This document shows, in pieces, positions 30,901 through 47,000 of a stretch of 64,000 nt of DNA. The notes beneath the pieces are model-generated. The model saw nothing but the letters and a program-made list of their open reading frames with translations, ran no database searches and was not told the origin of the DNA. Made by a program: the position numbers and the translations under genes. This DNA comes from Dromaius novaehollandiae. Taxonomy: Eukaryota > Chordata > Aves > Casuariiformes > Dromaiidae. Where the stretch lies: positions 5,835,501-5,899,500 of the forward strand of contig NC_088101.1 in NCBI RefSeq assembly GCF_036370855.1. Direction: 5' to 3'. Within the stretch, counting starts at the first letter, position 1; every line of letters starts with the position of its first letter.

Positions 30901-33900
30901 TAAGGAAGTCCACTGTTCGCATTTGTGTCATGAAGCTTGGCCACAGCAGGTACCTTGAATTTACTGCTTAACACTTCATAGGATCAATTAACCACGTAAA
31001 TCTTATTTTGTTCTTTCCTTCCAAGAGTGTGTAAGACCAGAGAATTTCCATGGAATAATAAAATACACATTCCCAAAACAGTTATGTAACATTTTAGCGG
31101 CTGGGGAAGGCATTTCACATGCATTACAAACCGAGCTGCCCTGCAATACCCAGTCTCACAATGGGAAAGCTGAAGGAATTTTGTTTGTTTGTTTCCTTTT
31201 CATAGCTGCAAGAGCAACACTAACTTGTGCTTATTCATTTATGCTACAGAGCTACCCACGGACATATAGGAGACACCTCTTGACTTGTAGCTTTTGTAAC
31301 CCTTATCAGGATAAGAACATAGTAAACTAATTAAAAAAATTGGAGAGAAAGTGAGAAAGGTAAGAATCAGTACAATACATAATCTTTCCCTCTGACTGGT
31401 CAAGTCGACAGGAAGTTTGGTTAAAACAGCATATGCAAAGTTGGCTTTTTTTTTTTTAAAGCTACAATGAAGATGCAAGTCTGATGTCAGTAACACCATC
31501 TAACTCACACAGTTGAGTGGTCTATAAGGGTATTACAGTAAATGAAGATCCTCAGGAAAAAAGCTGCTGCTCTACCAATGAGGCATGCTCTCTCAACAAA
31601 ATCAGGAAGGGGACTCCTGAGTTTCAAAGCACAAGCCAATGAACAGATTATAGTCAGGTGTCAGCAAAGGAACAGAATGTTTGACTGAAGATACCTCCTA
31701 AGCAGAAATACCCATGCCCGAGTAGTTCACACATTGAAAGGAGTCATGTCAGCTCTACTACTCTCATTAATGTGCAAAATCTCACTGCTCCTCAGGCCTG
31801 TTTAATGGGGGTAGTATCATGGAACATCAGGGGAGCTTTCCAACAACAAACTAACTGCCCATACAGATTTGTGACATACACAAGCTCAGAGAAATACAGC
31901 AGATGTGCTCTTCTCCCCCTCCCCCTCCATTTTTTGGTAGCGCTAGGTTCTCTAACAAGCTGGAAATCTGCTAACACCTCTACTGATGTAAAACCTAACT
32001 GATGTAAAACCTAACTGAACTTGAAGCATATATGGGAACACAATTCTCCAAGCCACTGACACTGCAGAAGTTGCATACTAGCTTAGTTTTATTTTACTGA
32101 CCTGGCTTGCAATCTTTTGCCTTTACATAACATGCATGCATGCAGGCCTTACCTTATCTGGGCCATCTCCACCAGGATCTTATTGGTTGCCAGGACAGCT
32201 GGAGGAATTTCCTTCTCATTAGCTAGCTTCTGTCTAGCTGTCAATAATTTGCCATACAGGGCAGTCTGTGAAGAAGAGAGCCAAATTCTTTAGATCAACC
32301 ACATCAAGAATAACTAAAATAAGAAAAAAAAAAAACCCACCACACATTATAGCATCCCTCGTCTTTCCTAAAATATAGAAAGCCAAATACTGCAACCCAT
32401 TAACAATCTTAACACATTTAAATTCTCCTAGAACTTCTGTTCAAAACAATTTTCTAATATTAAGAGCTGCCCAGCCCAGCTGCTACAGTACAGCAAAACT
32501 GTAGTTTGACTGCGATTCACAGATATCCTTCTTCTTTCAGACTTACCTGTAGTTCTTTTTCTCGAGATGAAACAACAGATTCTGTGGACTTCAAAGGAAA
32601 AGATTTGACTGGTGAGCGCACAGGGACACTGATGAAAAATAAAGCAGCGCAAGGTCAGCACTTGTGTAGCACCAATTTATTCATGTACTCTACACAAGGC
32701 TGTGGGAAAGCAGCTGCCCAACTCATTTTTTTGTGTGGTGATCTGGCACCTCATGCTAACAGGAGCACGGACACAGGACTTAAGCTGATTAGGGCAGCAT
32801 TAGCTTTAGACAAAAGTCTTTTGCAAGCAGATCACAACATTACCCAGTGTTAGCATTTTCGTAGCATTGCTACTCTTTTCAATGACAGCCTCTAAGAAAC
32901 GATGTCGCTTTTGCCCTTTGTATTTTTTGCAGACAGCATCTCAAAGCCAAATCTGACAGATACCCTGGTAGGGCTGATCCTATACCTTAAAAGTAACCTT
33001 TTATTGTACAGAGCTCAAGCAGATGATGAAAATTGCAGTTTTGTGAACAAAGCACCTATATCCCTACCTGCAGCTGGATTCACATATTGTTAACAAAGGC
33101 GTGTTCTTACAAGCCCTTGTCCGTTCATAACATTATTCTGACAGCATTCCACAAGCAAAATCTTGCATTTTTCCCTTATTGCTGACAGTGCTGATCCTGG
33201 CCAAACAGAGCTAATAAGTTTAAAAGCATCAGTAGCAAAGACACAGCTGCTGTGCTGCAAGCAGAATTAGTTGTTGTTAGTGCTAGACACATCTGCACAG
33301 AGAGTGGTGTCACAGCAACCAGCCTATAGGCTCCTATTGTTACGGAAACCTCTTTAATAAGACTGCTATTGTTGTACTGCAATATTGCAAGCAGACAAGC
33401 TAGAATAAGAGCATCTTCTCCTTGATTTACTAAGCAAAGTGCGAAATAATACTTGCTTTGGAATGTAGTTGACCCTAAAATGATCTTTCCCTGTACAGCT
33501 GCAGTGGTAATTATTCAGCTTAAATGACATACCTATTTTCCAGTCCTCTGCCAGCATAAGGCTGCTTGCCTGAAGCAGTAATACAGCTGTTCAAAAACAT
33601 AAGGTGGGTTTAATCTGAAGCGTCACACAAGCTAGGAGAACAAATTTCTTTCCCTGCTTTTTGCGGAAGCTTGTTTTATTTCCTTTGACCTCAGTAAGCC
33701 TCAACTTCATTTCATTCATCATCAGACTAGTGTAAAAAGGCAGAAACCCATACCTACACACTCACTATTATATAAAGCATATATTCAGTTCTGCCACCTT
33801 TTGAAGTCAGGCACATGCATTATATTTGAAAATTGTTTGAAAACAATTATTCCATTTCTGATTTTAAGTCAGCACAATTTAAAACTCATTACACTTTAAA

Positions 33901-35000
33901 CTATTACCAAAGATGACATCAGTTGAAAATACAGGGCCCAGTAAAAAGTACCCAATTTAAAAGAAGCTGCTATACCCCCTTTTTATTAACTTTTTTTTTC
34001 TTTGCTAGTAGACTTGAAGCGCTTCCAGTGAGAATGTTTGCACTTCAGTGGTTAATAAAACTTGCTTTGCCTGTGACACACTAGGAATATACTGAAATTT
34101 AATACAGCTTGCCAAATTCTGCAAAGCCTGTTAAATGTTATAGTAATTCAACATGTTGAAATATAATACGGTGCACTGCAAGTTTTAAAAGCTTGTCTTT
34201 TTTTCCCCCCCTTCTAAATATCAGCAACTTTTAATCATAAACAGATGTATTTTATGGTTGCTTCAAAGAGGAATACTATTTTAAGGGTCATATTACAAAC
34301 AGTATCCCTATTACATAGTTAAACCATTGCTAACTGGTTTACTTTAGAATACTGTACCTGTTAAGTGCGTCATTGCTTCCTGCAGAAATTTTACCTTTTC
34401 TTTCATAAGAAAACATTTCATACAAAGACATCTATTAAAAAGACAAACAAATGCTGATTTAACAGTCTTTGCAATGCAGTTGATATAAGCAGCAAAACAT
34501 TAATTTGTGAGACCATAATACAGTTAAAACTGTTAATACAAGCAACAGTCAGCAACAGAATGTGAGAAGAATTGTACTCCCACAAACCTGTTTGACTGGT
34601 GAAAACTTTGTTACTTTCCCATCTGGGGAGCGCTGTTCCAAGACCACAACTGAAGATCTACTGCTGTAAAAAAAATAAATTCAGTCTTACTGGAATCAGA
34701 CAGACAATCATTTGTACAGTGAAGCTGCCACTTAAAAAAAAAATTATGTTGCTAAGCAAACCAAACTGAACTTTGTATAGGGAAATTTTTTTTTTGGGGG
34801 GGGGGGAGGTGTCAATGAAAATTCTTATTGATTTTCTTAAGGATATTAAAATCACCATTCTTTAGGGAAACACTGAGGTCCTCAAAGATTAAAGCATGCT
34901 AGAACTACTGGAACTTTTTACCAGGAACAAAAATCTAGTCTTACAGAAAACAAAAAGATTTTGTTGACAGAAACTGAATTTTTATGACAACACTGTCTTA

Positions 35001-35032
<32 letters not shown>

Positions 35033-38000
35033 AAAAAAGAAAGAAAGACAAACCAAAAAACCCTACTTTTAACATCGCATTTCTGGAGAAAATCAATACA
35101 AGCTTTCTGCTGTGCACTAAACTAACCACACAGCTTTCACTGCTTCTTACTGTTTTAGAACAAAGAAAAGTTCTTCTTCTATAGGACCCATAGAAAGTTG
35201 CTAAAAAGAAAAAGGCTACAAAAATGGAAAATTACAGAAAACAAAACAAACTGGCATTCTATCTCCTAGTATTGCTAAAAAAATGATAATTAGAAAAAAT
35301 CAGGTAATGACAATATAGACACCTGAAAGGTCTCCATTGAAGAACTTAGTCCTAAAGTTATTTGTTGCCACAGCAAAGTCACTGCAACCTCTGGTTCATT
35401 ATTCTGCACCTCAAAAGATTTGGCCAGAATTGGTATTTGTGAAAAACAGCACAATAGAATTGCTGATTATTAAATGTAACTGGAAGTGAAAGATTACAAG
35501 CAAAGCTTCATATGCTATTTTGTTTCAGCAATATACTCTCTGCAGCAAACACCTGGCAACCGCTGGAATAAAAATAACCCATTTTGACAGCTATATTCAA
35601 AGACTTTAAATAATTGAAAAATTTTACAAAAAAATAGAAAATACACACAACACATTAGACATTTGCATTGAAACAATTCTTGTTACAAAACAAGCGTGCA
35701 GTACCTAGCTTTTCTGCTTCACATAGTTAGCTTATTTTTATGATAATGTTGGTCAAGTGCATAACTGGGAAAACAAGCTGATAACTGCTTTAGTTCCAAC
35801 ATGAAAGACTTGTGGTGTAACGTATCAGCATTAAAAGGAAAGTAAGTTTTAATGGATTTCTAATTTTTTTTTTCTTTAGCCAATTCCTTTCTGATGGGGA
35901 AAGTGTTTCTACAACACACTTTCTATCTACTCATAATAATTCAAAATGAAGAAACTCCATTTTCTAAATAGCTTAGGTTGGGGAGGCCAGGAAGAGATTT
36001 CTGTGAATTACCTTTCCCCACACAGTTTCCTGGTTACACTATCATTTGATTAGCTGCACTGAAGACCTCAGTGATGAGGCACTGTCAGCTTTTAAGCAGT
36101 GACGTGCACTTTCAGGAGCACTAGACAACATGTTACCTTTTGTATCACCAGTTATTAGAGGTCTCTGTCCTGGCACTCCTGCCAACTTTTTTTGTACCCT
36201 GAAACTGCCAAAGGGAAAGTTTTGGCTGGAAAGTCTAGTGTAGAAGTCCCCTGTCCAATCTAGCCATTTCCAGAAGCAAGCTTAAGAAACAGGCCGTCTT
36301 ATGTTAAAATAATATGAAAGGAGCATTCAAGAGAACATGCATGCTATAATTACCTTCTAGAAGGTTTCCTAAGATTTAGGTCTTCGCTAGACTGTAAGAG
36401 AAGGCTTGGACTTGAGGCAGATCCAGCTTTTAAAAGCCAATTTCTACCCTGTAAGAAACACACCATATGGTTTAGCTATGGATTGCTAAAGAGAAGTCTC
36501 TGATAAGATTGTTTTACAACAAAAATTACCTTCTGGGTAAGCACACATATGTTTGCAAACTTGCTATGCCCAGAAGCTTCTCTGAGGAATCCCTCATTTA
36601 TCAACTGTTGGCTCAGTGATTTCCACCAACTCTCTGGCCAGTCTTTTCCACTACCAAAAAGAGCATGTCTTCGGTATCTGTCTGGCAAACGTTGAGAATT
36701 CTGAAATTATCAGAAGAATTGGTCAGACCTCTCCAGTTTTTGTGGAAGAGGAGAAAAAAAAAAAAAAAAAGAAAGAAAAAAGAAGGAAAAAAAAATCCAG
36801 TATAACTGGTGAACCAAAAACCTGAGAGAGAAGGAACACATCTCCAAGAGCATTTCTCCACAGAACATTTCTATAAAACCACAAATCAAAGTATTTTATT
36901 CAAATTTCCATAATAGCCATTAAGATAATCTCACAACAGATGAATGATGAGACAATAAATCATGTCCTTGTTCATGTCACCTGAGCAGCAGTTGCACCTA
37001 ACCTAATCCACTTCTGGGCTTTCTGCCAAGGCATCAAGAGATCACAACCAATGACTTACTTTTGTAGTAAGACCGGGGATAAAGCTGCACTGAGATCATA
37101 GAGCTGTTAAACATCTCACATGGAGGAGCTTACAGGAATGACCCAGCCTTCAATGGCAGGAAAGAAAAAAATAACCCAGCGCCGTTCATGCTTATCCATG
37201 CCAGGGTAATCAATCTCACATTGCATGAATTTAAACAGGCATTTACCTCTCTTTTCTTCAGTTAGCAAGTGCCTTAGAAAAATCCATGAGCGCTGCTTAA
37301 GTCGCAGCATAGGAGAGGGATGCTGAGCCATAGGAGGAAAGGCCAGCCAGCTCCGGCCCAGATGAGGTGCTCCCAGAGGTGGGGGGATAAGAGAGACATG
37401 AAAATGGTTTAAGGGTCATCTTCCCTCTACTCCCTCCCTGGAGATCTCCCTTAAGAACTGAATGGCAAGTTCTCACACAGAGATAAGTTTCAGCATGTGC
37501 CAGGCAAGCTTCACACTTGCTACTTACAATCAGAAAAGAAGATGCCATTTTTCATGACATAAGACATTAAAGCTTTTTGTTAGTTATTTAAGTAAACTGT
37601 TTCAGTAATTTCCACTCTGTTGCAGAAGGCAGAACACATAAAGCTAATAGACCCAAGCCACATAGGAAGGCCTCATGGCTCTGATGGCGGACATGGTGAG
37701 CTGGCACCCGTTCATGCCATTCGTGCATCTGTGATGCAGGTTCGGCAAGGATGCAGGTTTGGCAACCCTGGGGATGGTTAAAACAAAGGAGCTTGACTAA
37801 CAATTATAATCCTGAACAAGAGGAGACAGTGGGGTGGAAGCTTGTCTGCTACCATTTATTGGGCTGGTTGTTAAAGTAGGTCTTCTAGACTCCCATTAGA
37901 AGTTTTATCAGAACCCCTTCATGATGTGCACCGTACAAATGCTGAACATGTCCTTCCCCAAAAACTCAGCTTTCTTTATGAACCAAAACAAAGCAGGCTG

Positions 38001-41000
38001 ATACAGAGGTGCAAAGGAAGGCAAGTAAAAGAAAAGCAGGAAGGACAGTGGTCAGCTCATGGTAGCCTACGGATCTCTGTAATATCTCTAGGAATCACAG
38101 TGAAGAGCACTTCAGCAGAGAAGTTCAAATAACCAGGCAGAGAGCTCCTCTCCAGCACACACAGGGAGAGGAGCAGGAAGAGGGGCTTCTTTCAGACTTT
38201 TAACAGCAGGGTATCGAAGCTGAGACAGCCAAGCTGGTAAAAAGAGGCCATATTTTAGAAGTTGGATTTGTTTGTTTGTTTGTTTTAAGTAGTATTAGTA
38301 TAAAATTTCAGTCAAGCAGCTCTTTAATTCAGAGGTTCCGAGAGAACCTTGTTGGTTTCCATGGCATGACTCAGCTTTCAAATAATAAGTGAAATCTGAT
38401 CTCTCCTGTGGTCTACCTGAAGACCGTTGGAGGCCACCTGGACTTATCCATTGTTAAAAAGATACTCCTAAAGTTAAAAAGGCCATCTAATTCTCCATAA
38501 ACTGTACTCAAACTTTTAAAGCAATACACCAGTCATGTTCAGACAAACAGAGCATGTGTAACTTGTAGACTATCTCATAGATGTCACCATGTTTTTTCTA
38601 GAAGATGTTAGAAGTGATGCAACAAAGCAAACAGACACACCTGTTTTTATGTTAGCCAGTACTGGAGGGAAACAGTGACTTAAAAAAAAAAAAAAAAAAA
38701 AAAAAAACCACTTATTTACACTGCAGATTTGACATGATCTTCAATTTTCCCCAATAATGTCTAACAAATTAACAACCCAGACTACTTTAAAATCTGTAGG
38801 CATGTTTTTTTCCTAGATACATCTGTGATAAATTATTAACAAGTTACTTTCTTAATAAAAGGGGGGGAGGAAGGATGGCAGCATTCAGCTAGTTTTATAA
38901 AGAACTGCAGGTGATTTCTTCCAGGCTGAAAACATATTTGAAGCACTTTTGTTACTACTCCCATACATTATTTCTGGAAAGTTTCCCCCCCTAGTATTTA
39001 GAAAGCTTTCTATTTGAAGATATGTATAAATCTTTTATATTCATTTTTATATTAATTCTAATATTCTATTTCCTATCTCACCACCCCAAGCAGCTCAGCA
39101 GTACTAAGGCAGAACACAAAATCATCTGCTTTATTCATACACCAACAGATTACCATGAAAAGATGCATTTGTTCTTCACTCTGAAAATGCCACTTTTTTC
39201 AGGATAACAGAAATAGTGGAGAAGCAACTTAGCCACCTCTGTAAAAACATCCAATTCACCATAAAGAATATGAAAGCTCAAGGCTTACTGGAAGACCTTT
39301 AGTACTTCTGCCAATATGTGGCTTGTCTTTTACGTGTCTAAGAGAGGACTGTCAATAACCAATTCAAACACACTGCCCACAAAGCACAGGACAACTCCCC
39401 ACAATGCAAGTACCAGATGCTAATTCTGAGCAATGCTCTTGCACCAGGTCTTGGTGCACCAGGAAGGTCTTGGAGGCAGAAATTGTCCCTTAGTTGTATT
39501 TGCACACAGTCAAGTACAACATGCTTAGGAGGTGTATTATTTTTATTGCTGTTGCATTTAAACACAACAGACTCATGAACTGCAAGGGAAGTGCAGCTGA
39601 ACACCCTCCAAAAGTCTATGCTACCTCTCTCTATGGACATCTGCCTCTCTGAGAAAAAGGCACGGAAAGACACATTGATGTATTGTTTAGGACGTCAGGA
39701 AAGAGGGCAGGGCACCATAATGATCCCTCCACTCCCAAAACACAAGGGTTTTTAATGTCACTTACAGACCCTCGGAGAAACAAAATGGGAACTTTAGTTC
39801 CAAACTTCTCATCCAGGGCACTCACTGCAGACATTAGCTGATAGGCTTGCTTTCCAAAGTCCTGTAAACTTCCTTCTGAGTCACTGGAGGTTGCAAAACA
39901 AGAAGTTCTGAAATGCATAAAGAAAACCAAGATTAATTACATTCGAATCAAATCCCCCAGCCCTCCCCCATTTTCTGTTTAGAGCATGATAAACTAACAA
40001 AACACACACTTTGCAAGTTCCATTCATATAGGCAATTAAACGCACTTTTGAAAGCAAAGATGATCTAGGACTGAAAATGAGACCAAGCAAAAGACAAAAA
40101 TCCCATCAGTTAAGACAGCAGGACAACCAAACACTACGCAGTTCTTCACAGTACGTGCTTTGACAGAAGATTGTCTGAACAATCTTCCGAATTATTGGGT
40201 ATTTAAATATTTGGATTGTCTTTAGCATTTTAGACATTTTTAATAGCATCTAATAGCCAAAAGACTTTTGCTCTCTCCTACGAAGGGGCGAAAAAAACAG
40301 TCTATTTCAAATGATTTCAGATCTACAACACAAATCCACCATGTCGTCCTTTCCTGGCACAACAACATCACTGTCAGCAGATTGAAACAAAGATCTCTGA
40401 AACAAATTCTGTTCTTTCATAGCTTTCAAAGATCTTGAGCAAAAATGCCTTAATCCCTGAGCATATAGGAAATGTAGCCAAATGATAACTTTTGGCAGAG
40501 AACATAGCATAATTTCTTGTCTCTAATCAGAAAATATTATGCTGCCAGCAAGTACAGAGAGACTATTTATTGTAATTTCAAAAGAGCGTGTGTTTGCATG
40601 AGAGGCAGAGGGAGGTGCTTCTACTCATACCTGTGAGTACTTATCTCTTTGCTTCCCTTCGGCAGACCTATGAGACAATTAGTAATGCTAAAAACAACAT
40701 ATGTCAGCACCCACTGTAACAAGAAAAGTGCTCCCTTATCACTCAGGCAGTGATGACCTTAGACCTATGACCTTAGACACATGGTAGCACACCCCACTTT
40801 CAAATGTTTTCTTTAGGGATTAATTATGCAACATTGATGCCAAAGACTAACAAACTGCTACCAGAAAAAGCCTATTTCAGTCTTTAAGAATGTTACTCTG
40901 AATCGTTTAAACCCTTTTAGGAACTGTGACCATACTTTGTTTACAGACTTTTCCACAGCCAAACTTAGCACTCACGAGCTGTCTCTTGGCTTGTTCAACT

Positions 41001-44000
41001 ATTGAGTAGCAAGTTAACAGAGACAGTTGTTCAAAAATAAGCTTCAGACTGAACATCTGCAAAATGAAGTGCATTAAAAAAAAGCAATCCTTTTTTGATT
41101 GTTTGCCCAGTAAGTCAGCCTGAGTGAACCTAACCTCCCATATCAGTCTTCAGGAAAGGACGTTTACCTGGTCCTGCAATTATCACAGCATTCTTCTGTG
41201 CCCATGATGCCCGAGGAGACCTTTCGGAGTCGTTTGTCTTCAAAATGAGACAAGATGATTCTACCCAACAGAACATGGGGAATTCAATAAAAGCACAAGA
41301 ATTTACCCATTAATTTAAATTCCAGAAAACAATGAGTTGAAATCAGCATCATTAATTAATTCACCAGGGAGCCAATTTTTGGCCTTTGTTCCTCTAAAGA
41401 AAGGGGTTTTTTTCCCCCCCAAAAAAGTAAATAAGAAACACTTGATGCATGCATATGTATTTTTATATATATATATTTAAAAAACATGCTGAAGGTCATA
41501 TTTCTAGATACTGCTTTTAAATATTGAAGAACATGTTGGCAGAACACATTGCAAATAAAAAGCCTTCAGTTGTGACTGAGCCACAATGGCTCTTAATGCT
41601 AACTCTGCAATTACAGAAAACATGAAATAAAATACAGTACTCACTTCCTCCTGCAACTATTTGAGATAAGGTACTTCTCTATTTTTGCCACCATCTTTAA
41701 TTTATACAGTCGGAACGTTTCATTGCGTATCTCGTTGAGACGATGTCTGTCAGTCAAGAGGAAAAATGAATAACCTTAAATACTGGTCACTATCCCTCTG
41801 TCTCACAATGAAGTTGAAACATGCCAGACAGCTGTCTGAATCAAGTTGACTGGAAACAGCAGGAAAAGGAAAACTCTTAAAACCAGACCAAAACCTGCCT
41901 GCTTCTCCAGAAGCCTGATCTCTGTAGCACAGAGTATTCAGGAAAGCCCCACGCTCATACTTTTCTACATGTGGCAATTATTCTCAAAAAGGCAGATGGA
42001 GAGATCCAGAGCCTCTTCCAACCCCACAAGCCACTAAACTACAGAAATTAATGTGGAAAGGTGCAGAGCAGGGAGGGAAGAGGCTATACAGGAAAGTCCC
42101 TCTCAATCTCCAGTTTTCCAAATAAGCTCTAGCAATTCCTCATCAACACAAGGGGCCAGATTACAAATGTGCTAGGACATTAGCCACCATTCTTTTAAGA
42201 CATCAAGGAACAGTATGTTAGGACACCTATTGCCTAATTTAATACCCCCTAGGGCATTCCCTGAGAGCAAAACAACTGAGAAAATAGCATGGGAGTACCT
42301 TGCAGGAGGATGGGGAGTTCACTCTGCCCATGCTCTGAGCTGCTGCATATGAGCCAGACCATCCGCACCATGCTCCTTGTGGCACGCATGGTGTGGATAG
42401 CAAAACAACACTGCATGTGTTCTCAGGTTCAGCATCACTATCACAGCTACACCATTTCCAGCTCAAAGTTGAGTGGGGAAATCCTCTTGACTTTCCTCTT
42501 TTTCTCTTTTCCTCTTGACTGAGTTGTAAGATGCTTCTGTGATCCCATACTAGCTAGGGACAAAACCAACAGGAGACCTCTACAAGCAGGATTTCCCCTT
42601 AAAAATGGATAATGGAAAGCTGCAGATACTTTTACAGCATCAACACCTTAAGGGAGACATCTGAAAGCAAATCAAATGATTTACAAGATTTCATCACTGC
42701 CTGTCTTGGAAGTCTTCTCTGGGAAGCAGGGCTGGACCAAACACAGCCTCAGCAAGATTATACTTTTTCTAGAAGATAATACACAATCATACTAATGTAC
42801 TTAGTTCTTGGAACCAAGCTGTTAAATTCATTATAATTTCAATCAAAACTCCCCTGCCTCTCTTTCTCTGTAGTGGTAAGTTTTGGCTATCCAGGTCAAA
42901 TCAGTTGTTCTCAATCACTTACCTGTTTAAAGCCAAGTCCGCTGATGTCCACAATACATGACAAGAAGCAGGAAGCCCATCACGACCAGCTCTCCCAATT
43001 TCTTGATAATAGGATTCCATTTCCTTAGGGGCACCGTAATGAATAACCTTTCGGATATCTGCTTTATTGATACCCATTCCGAATGCCACTGTAGCTACAA
43101 CACACTACAAAACAAGGACCACACAGAGTACATTTTGAACTGAACCTTAAGAACATGTCTAGATTTCTAGTAATGCTCAGACATTTGGTAATAACTTCTC
43201 ACTATGGACTCAGAATTCAGCCTAAAATATGCAGGCTACAAGCTTACTAACAGTAATGTAGGAGCTGAGTACAAGAACCCTGATACTGGTAGGAGCATGA
43301 GCACAGGATTATAATAATGAGAGCAATAACATGTTGTGGCACATACTAGTGTTTTTTCAAGCAGTTCCCCCCCCAAAAAGAGGGGCACAAAACATATCCT
43401 GAAGGGGAATGCAAGAAGTCCCAGGATCATTCTTTGCCTGCTCAGCTGCTGAAGAAGAAAGCAGCTGACAGAACTCAGGAGGGCATGGTTCCAGCTACCA
43501 CCAGCCTCCTCAGATGCTATACATTTTAAGAGATTTACTAAAGGTATTGGCAACATATGCCAGCAATATTACTATCAGCACAGACCAGCAATTTCTTGCC
43601 CAGAATGGGAGATATACAGAGTAAACTGGAAAGACAGGCTGATCTTTCCAAATTTTTTCCTCTGTATGCGTTCACACAATGACTGACCCATTTTCTACCA
43701 GAAACCCTACCGCTACAGATGGGACTATACATGCTTAGTTTTCCATGTTACCTGAATTTCATCCCTCATAAATTGGTGATGGATATTTCTCCTTTCTTTG
43801 ATTCCCATACCAGCATGGTATGCACCACAGACCACATTCAACTTCATCAGCTCAGATACAACTTGTTCGGTGGCCTTTCTTGAAGGGCAGTAGATGACAG
43901 TGGGTCCTTCAAACTCATACACAGAACTGACAAAAATATCAAACACGTAAAGATGTTGCTAAAACATGTAAAGATACAGAAAAGGAAAAGCTACCCATCT

Positions 44001-47000
44001 GCAAAAACTCAACCCTAATTAAAAAGAGGATGTAGCTTTTGCAGGAGTTCAACTTCAAGATTTAAAGATTTAAATAGTTTTAAATGTTTTCTATAGCTCC
44101 TTTATTTTAAATTTCAATATATGGATAAGATCCCAGGTAGCGTGAAAAGTCATAACCCCACATACTTCAGAGGTACTGCAGCTTAAAACCAGTTCAGCAC
44201 CTTCCCATGGAGCTGCTTTAGTCCAACAAAAGTAAGTTTGTGCTCCTAGGTTTTCCACAGCTTGTAGCTTTCAGTGCTTGGGACTGATCTCTGAGCTTCA
44301 CCATATGATGTGAAGAGTTTGCCAAACAGCTCTTAGCAAAGCAAGGAGGAAAAGGTGTTTTGTCCCTTTTATGAAAATAGTTTGACTGAACACAAGTTGT
44401 CTATCTTTTAGGAAAATGGAGTTAGAAGTTATTTTGTGCCTTGGCACACTCATGAGGGAACACTGAGAGACCATCCTTTCCTGCCTCAAAAACACTTTTT
44501 TAACAACAGAATGAATGGGTGGCGGTGGTGGGGAACCTGACAAGTGACTCCTGTTATATCAGAGCTGAGCTCAGGAGAGAGCCCAGTGTCTTGCTCACCA
44601 GATCAGTTTAAAGGCTATTAGCAGTTCTTGGTACAATGCAGATAACCTCATAAGTACTGAGGAAACAAAGAGCACAGGCTTAAACCCTCACCTTCCTTTC
44701 CTAATAAGAAACTGCTTCAAATCCCTAAGGATATTTCCACTTTGTCGTCCAACTTCTAAATACAGGTTAGGTCTGTCAAAACTAGTACATGTGACCTGGG
44801 GATTCTTCAGGTTCAGACAGTTCACTATGTCTTCTCTAATCGAAGGGCTTGCAGTTGCAGTTAAAGCAACAATGGGAACCTGTAATGAAGAAAAAAACAA
44901 ACAAAAAAACCAAAACAAAACAGTGGAATCAAGTAGTTTGAGACCCCTCACTGATGCTTTCTTAGACCATGAGTCAAAACTTAAGTAGCAGCATGAGAAC
45001 AGGCATTTTAGTCTGCTTATGTTCACTACATCAGCTCAGTGATTTGAAAGCACATAGGCAATATTCAGCCTCCTAGACTTTTGGTCTATACTGTTCAGGA
45101 GCGGGGATAAAACACTATTTAAATATAGAGCGTTTTTTCATGAGTTTTTATGTTCTTTATTTGTGTCTTCAGTGAGATTAGGTTTTTTTGATATGGTATC
45201 CTAAAGTAGGGGACATTGGATAAAGCTTTCAAGGACAGAATCTACAGTTCAGGCCTAAATTTTGGACCTTATGCAACAGTGCTTCAGGAGTGCCTAGAAA
45301 TCTCCGCTGCTTGTCCTATCAAGTCACTTCACCAATTTCAAAAAAATCCTTAGATACTAAGCAAGAAGCTTCAGGACAATATCTTCCAGTATAAAGGGAT
45401 CCAATTAAATCTTAACTCTGATTTTCAAAAGTATCTGATATTCCAGGTTCAGAATATCCACCATTAAAAAAAAGTTGGGGATCAAATAAAATAGTAAGTT
45501 TTGGAAAAAACATAAAGCCTATTGACTGATAGAGACCGCGTAAACTCCAAAACGGCATGGTAGGTAAACCCGAAGAAAAGCAGTATCAGAAGATATCTCA
45601 ATCTATCACATAGAAAGGGGATGGAATCCTTCTCTCCAATTTGAGATCAAACATATCAAGAAAACTTACTGACGGCAGAGCCTTCTTTAACAAGCCCAAA
45701 CTCCTAAAGGAATTTCTGAAGTCATGTCCCCATTCTGAAATGCAGTGAGCTTCATCAACAGCTATGAGCGTGATACCTGGGGAGAGAAAGCCACAACATG
45801 GGCACATTACTTAAATAGCAAACAAACCAACACGAGAAGCTGGAAAATACAAACCACTACATTCTGCTCAATTTTACGCACTACTGAGAATGCACCTAGC
45901 AGTCTGCTCTCCTTTTTTTTTCTAGATGTCTTCTGCTGTAACAACTCCCCAAACCCATTTTTCTATTGGCCTCTTATCTAAGAGAGCCTAAGAGCTTTTA
46001 CAGATTTTCTCCCCACTTTGTTTCCTTTTCCAGTTTCCAAATCTCAAACACGTCTCTCAATTGGGCAAACCCATGAGCTATCCCCAACAATTAGAACACA
46101 CTTCATCTTCCCTTTCCACACTCCCTCACCAATTATCACACATGTTGTTTACAGATGTCATTAGCTATATTTTCTTGATTGTAAAACAAAGCCTGCAAGT
46201 CTCAGGAAAGTACTGAGGAGAAAAATACAAGCACAGAAAAATATGAGAGGAAAGGGGTCAAACATGCCCTGGGAAAATAACACTACATCTTCTCAAGCAG
46301 GAAAAAAAACAAAAAACAAAACAAAAAAAAAAACCCCACAACAACCAACCAACCCTCCTCAACCCAAGTACAGATACCACATATTCCAATCTTGGCCTCA
46401 GAGAGGCCAACTACACAGCTTCTCAGGTCTCCATAGATGTTCAGCTTCTTCCCAGATGGTCCTGCCTTGCTACAGCACTGAAAACTCAGTTTCTGAATCA
46501 CAAAAAAAATTCTCAGAGTTTGTTCCTTAGATATACTCTACTATTTAAGAGATGTGACAGCTGCATCAGTTTACTTGATGAGAAGACAGTTTACTAAGAT
46601 ATAGTATCATGTGTTTCAAAACACAATTTTATTGTCACATTCTGAGAAAAATCCGATGATTAAAATACTTAAAAGGCTGAAATATGTTGAAGCATTGTTT
46701 AGTAACATACATTTTCATCCTATGACTGAGACCCTGTTCCAGCAACCCTGTTATCAGTAATTTGTCTTTTGCATTCCCATGCAAAGAGCATGCTAAACAC
46801 ACTACTTACTTCTGATCATCTTTGATCAACGACATGATCTTCTGATGCCATTTATTGGCAGTCACTACCCTAGCCTCTGAGCTGTTTAGTGGCGAGAAGT
46901 AGAGGTGGAAAAAAAATCTCAAAGTATTAAAAAAAAAGTTTAAGTGTAATTATGAATTTAAGCTGTCTACCAACTTATCCCCAACTTTAAACACAACTTA